Source: an uncultured bacterium
GTDB taxonomy: Bacteria > Verrucomicrobiota > Kiritimatiellia > UBA8416 > CALETX01
Length of the DNA stretch: 8,455 nucleotides
Direction of reading: 5' to 3'
Assembly: GCA_937920455.1 (NCBI GenBank)
Contig: CALETX010000411.1
Coordinates: 1 to 8,455, forward strand
The position numbers were made by a program, and so were the translations under genes. This document shows, in pieces, positions 6,574-8,455 of this stretch (the first letter of the stretch is position 1; each line of letters starts with the position of its first letter). Under the pieces are notes generated by a model. That model saw only the letters and a program-made list of their open reading frames with translations. It had not been told where the DNA came from and ran no database searches.

Positions 6574-7536
6574 CTAAAGAGAGCGGAAATACTCGATCGT
6601 TTTTTCCAGCCCCTCTTCAAGCGATGTCTTGGCCGACCACCCAAGGACACGGCGTGCCAGAGAAACGTCCGCCTGGGAATGGCGAACATCACCAGGTCGC
6701 GGGTCCTTGTGCCGAGGTTTCACACTGGTGCCGATCAGCCCCGCGATGGTATCAAGCAGTTTCAGCAGCGATGTTCGCCGACCACAAGCGATGTTGAACA
6801 CTCCTCCTGCCGCCTTCTCATCCACCTCACAGCATCTCAGATTGGCGGCCACAACATCATCCACAAATGTAAAATCCCTTGTCTGCAGTCCGTCTCCGTA
6901 TATCAGGGGGCGGCGTCCGGCCCTTAGCGCGGAAATAAACCGCGGTATAACCGCCGCATATTGCGATGTTGGATCCTGGCGGGGCCCATATACATTGAAG
7001 TATCTTAGACAAAATGTGTTCAAGCCATAAAGGCTGTGAAACACACGGCAATAATGCTCGCTGGTCAGCTTTTGGACAGCATAGGGCGAAAGCGGCGCCG
7101 GCAACATGTCTTCCCGTTTAGGAAGCTTTGGATTCCCGCCATAGACCGACGAAGAAGATGAAAACACGAATCTTTCAACGCCGGCGTCCCTCGCCGCAAT
7201 GAGCAGGCGCAAGGTCCCACATGCGTTCACCTGGTTTGACGTGAGGGGGTCCTCGACCGACCGCACCACAGACGGAAGAGCGGCTGCGTGTATGACAACC
7301 CTTATATTCCGCATTGCCTTGCGAGCAGTGTTCTCATCTCGGATATCCCCCCGCACAAAATGTATCCGCCCTTCTAACCCTGCAAGGTTCTCAATCCGCC
7401 CCGTGGCAAGGTTATCGAGCACCCTTACCTTGCATCCCCTCTCTACAAGCACCCTGACAATGTTGGAGCCAATGAAGCCTGCTCCGCCGGTCACAAGATA
7501 CTCACACGCCGTAGAGACTCTGCTGTACTTCCTCAT
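6574..7536 (-). CDS. NAD-dependent UDP-sugar 4-epimerase (probable UDP-GlcNAc/GalNAc type)
   Basis: This is a complete 320-residue extended short-chain dehydrogenase/reductase of the GalE/WbpP type, which inverts C4 of a nucleotide sugar using tightly bound NAD in the cytoplasm. Visible motifs are the Rossmann glycine motif GGAGFIGS (17-24), Asp41 closing beta2 for NAD ribose binding, the SSSSSVYG segment (126-133), catalytic Tyr152 and Lys156 (YAVQK), and RYFNVYGPRQDP (178-189) followed by AAVIPRF. The PRQDP...YAAVIP region and GDVRHSQAD (282-290) resemble WbpP, the UDP-N-acetylglucosamine 4-epimerase. Ser287 aligns by eye with the gatekeeper position that is Tyr299 in E. coli GalE and Cys307 in human GALE. 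A small residue there lets N-acetylated sugars fit, so a role in making GalNAc-type precursors for LPS or other surface glycans is likely. The ATG has GGAG seven bases upstream (7544-7547). lptD ends only 16 bases before the start, so the two are probably cotranscribed. Confidence 0.93.
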   Translation of the reverse strand: MRKYSRVSTACEYLVTGGAGFIGSNIVRVLVERGCKVRVLDNLATGRIENLAGLEGRIHFVRGDIRDENTARKAMRNIRVVIHAAALPSVVRSVEDPLTSNQVNACGTLRLLIAARDAGVERFVFSSSSSVYGGNPKLPKREDMLPAPLSPYAVQKLTSEHYCRVFHSLYGLNTFCLRYFNVYGPRQDPTSQYAAVIPRFISALRAGRRPLIYGDGLQTRDFTFVDDVVAANLRCCEVDEKAAGGVFNIACGRRTSLLKLLDTIAGLIGTSVKPRHKDPRPGDVRHSQADVSLARRVLGWSAKTSLEEGLEKTIEYFRSL

Positions 7537-7543
7537 CAGCGAT

Positions 7544-7554
7544 CTCCATCTCCT
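7544..7554 (-). promoter_or_regulatory. Ribosome binding site of the epimerase, overlapping the lptD stop
   Basis: The minus strand reads TAGGAGATGGAG, then seven bases, then ATG at 7536. The lptD stop codon TAG is part of the first AGGAG, and the second GGAG (7544-7547) is ideally spaced for the epimerase ATG. This packing leaves no room for a terminator or promoter and supports one transcript for both genes. Confidence 0.6.
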
Positions 7555-8455
7555 ATTTGCTGTATCGGCCCATCACTTTCCCCTGAGGAAACGCCGTCAG
7601 CCACATGCCGAATATGACGCGAAACTCGTCGTCTCTCTCCACGCCTTTCGCTGTTGTATAGCCTGGCAAATATCCCGCTCCAAGCCTGAAGGCAAGGCAA
7701 TCAAGGCTCTTCTGCGCATAGCCGCCCACCTCCTCCAGCCTGCCCTCATCTATGCTGTATCGCCCGTACCCGTTGAAGGCCCAGACAGCATTGGGCGAGA
7801 CGGTGCCATCGAGTGAAAACTGGCTCACATCGTCTTTGCGGAACCGATACTCGCCGCCAACCTCAAGCCATGTCTGGGGCTTCAATTCCCCGCGAATGTT
7901 GAAAACATCAACACCGCCATCATCCACATTCAGAGTGCCATCGAACCTGATATAAACTTCCGGAATCGGGGTAATTTCGCCTTCAGCGGTGACATCGCGT
8001 ATGAGGGGCTCGCCTTCTTCCCTATGGAAACGCAATGTTGTGTAGATATCAACGTCGGCCAAATCCTCAGGCCGTTCCCCCTCCTTGATCTGCCACTTGT
8101 TTCTGGCCCCAAGCTTGACCTTGTGTTCTTCGCCGAGTTTGTCAATATCGTCAAATTTATAGATTTCCTCCTCCGTCAGATTAGGTTCTGGAACAAGAGT
8201 ATAGTTTGCGTAGGGCTCAAAGACATGCCTCATGAACACGCCACCTGCGTCCCATACTGCAAAAGCTCTGTATGAAGCTTCAACCCCTGTTTCGAACCTG
8301 TTGCGCAGCTTCGCGCCAGCCTCGACCTCATTGGTGACAGTGAGAGTCTCAGTAAAGGGATGCACTAGCACATTCGTATGTCCGGCAGCGTCCACTTCAT
8401 AATTGGTAACCGAACCGGTGCGCGTTACGATCGCCGTCTCCTGTCCCCTCGTCTT
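7553..8455 (-). CDS. lptD: LPS-assembly protein LptD, C-terminal barrel part (5'-truncated by the window edge)
   Basis: Three hundred residues of the C-terminal beta-barrel are visible. The frame is open through base 8455, so the true start lies outside, and the GTG at 8395 is internal. LptD sits in the outer membrane, where with LptE it inserts lipopolysaccharide delivered by the LptABC-FG bridge. The evidence is pattern-based: repeated amphipathic strands with alternating aromatic residues, the segment MRHVFEPYANYTLVPEPN (a hallmark position in LptD barrels, an arginine leading into E-P-x-x-x-Y), KVKLGARNKWQ, GEYRFRKDD, NAVWAFNGYGRYS, and near the end a strand pair LDCLAFRLGAGYLPGY ... FRVIFGMWLTAFP, where LptD proteins commonly end. 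The acidic loop EPNLTEEEIYKFDDIDKLGEEH between strands resembles LptD-like proteins of PVC-group bacteria from memory. A different large outer-membrane barrel is possible but less likely. It is followed closely by the epimerase. Confidence 0.78.
   Translation of the reverse strand, partial: KTRGQETAIVTRTGSVTNYEVDAAGHTNVLVHPFTETLTVTNEVEAGAKLRNRFETGVEASYRAFAVWDAGGVFMRHVFEPYANYTLVPEPNLTEEEIYKFDDIDKLGEEHKVKLGARNKWQIKEGERPEDLADVDIYTTLRFHREEGEPLIRDVTAEGEITPIPEVYIRFDGTLNVDDGGVDVFNIRGELKPQTWLEVGGEYRFRKDDVSQFSLDGTVSPNAVWAFNGYGRYSIDEGRLEEVGGYAQKSLDCLAFRLGAGYLPGYTTAKGVERDDEFRVIFGMWLTAFPQGKVMGRYSK

Noticed and set aside
6486..6692. 68-codon minus-strand frame across the epimerase end
   Set aside because: It mostly overlaps the epimerase C-terminus in another frame. 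The 42-codon ORF nearby has far better start and stop signals.
6315..6797. 160-codon plus-strand frame across the polB start region
   Set aside because: It overlaps polB, the small ORF and the epimerase antisense. The product has no recognisable features.
7199..7816. 205-codon open frame on the plus strand across the epimerase start and lptD end
   Set aside because: It is antisense to two recognisable genes and crosses their junction. Its translation shows no recognisable motif.

Overview
The window carries two convergent gene blocks and is almost entirely coding. No stretch longer than about 150 bases lacks a gene. I see no tRNA, rRNA, CRISPR, insertion sequence or integrase. The content is that of a Gram-negative (diderm) bacterium: it has the end of an LPS-assembly outer-membrane barrel protein (LptD), a type II secretion major pseudopilin (GspG) and a canonical bacterial SMC. 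The LptD barrel (the run RHVFEPYANYTLVPEPN and the later KSLDCLAFRLG), the SMC hinge and a non-Pol II family B polymerase resemble what I remember from the PVC group (Verrucomicrobiota, Kiritimatiellota, Lentisphaerota). That placement is recollection-based inference, not a search result.

Left block, plus strand (1-3646): the C-terminal ~80% of smc enters from the left edge. An inositol-monophosphatase family gene follows it and overlaps it by one base (TGATG), so the two are probably cotranscribed and translationally coupled.

Right block, minus strand (8455 down to 3650): in transcription order these are the 3' end of lptD, an NAD-dependent UDP-sugar 4-epimerase, a previously hidden 42-codon small ORF, a family B DNA polymerase with 3'-5' exonuclease motifs, and a lone gspG. 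Spacings are 16 nt (lptD to epimerase), 29 nt (epimerase to small ORF, or 11 nt if an upstream GTG is used), a 4-nt ATGA overlap (small ORF to polymerase) and about 52 nt (polymerase to gspG). The block therefore looks like one operon mixing envelope biogenesis (lptD, epimerase, gspG) with DNA synthesis or repair (polB). The two blocks meet tail to tail with three bases between the stop codons.

The points most worth a second look are the small ORF coupled to polB, the compact polymerase with DTDG instead of DTDS in motif C, and the placement of a replicative-type polymerase gene among envelope genes.
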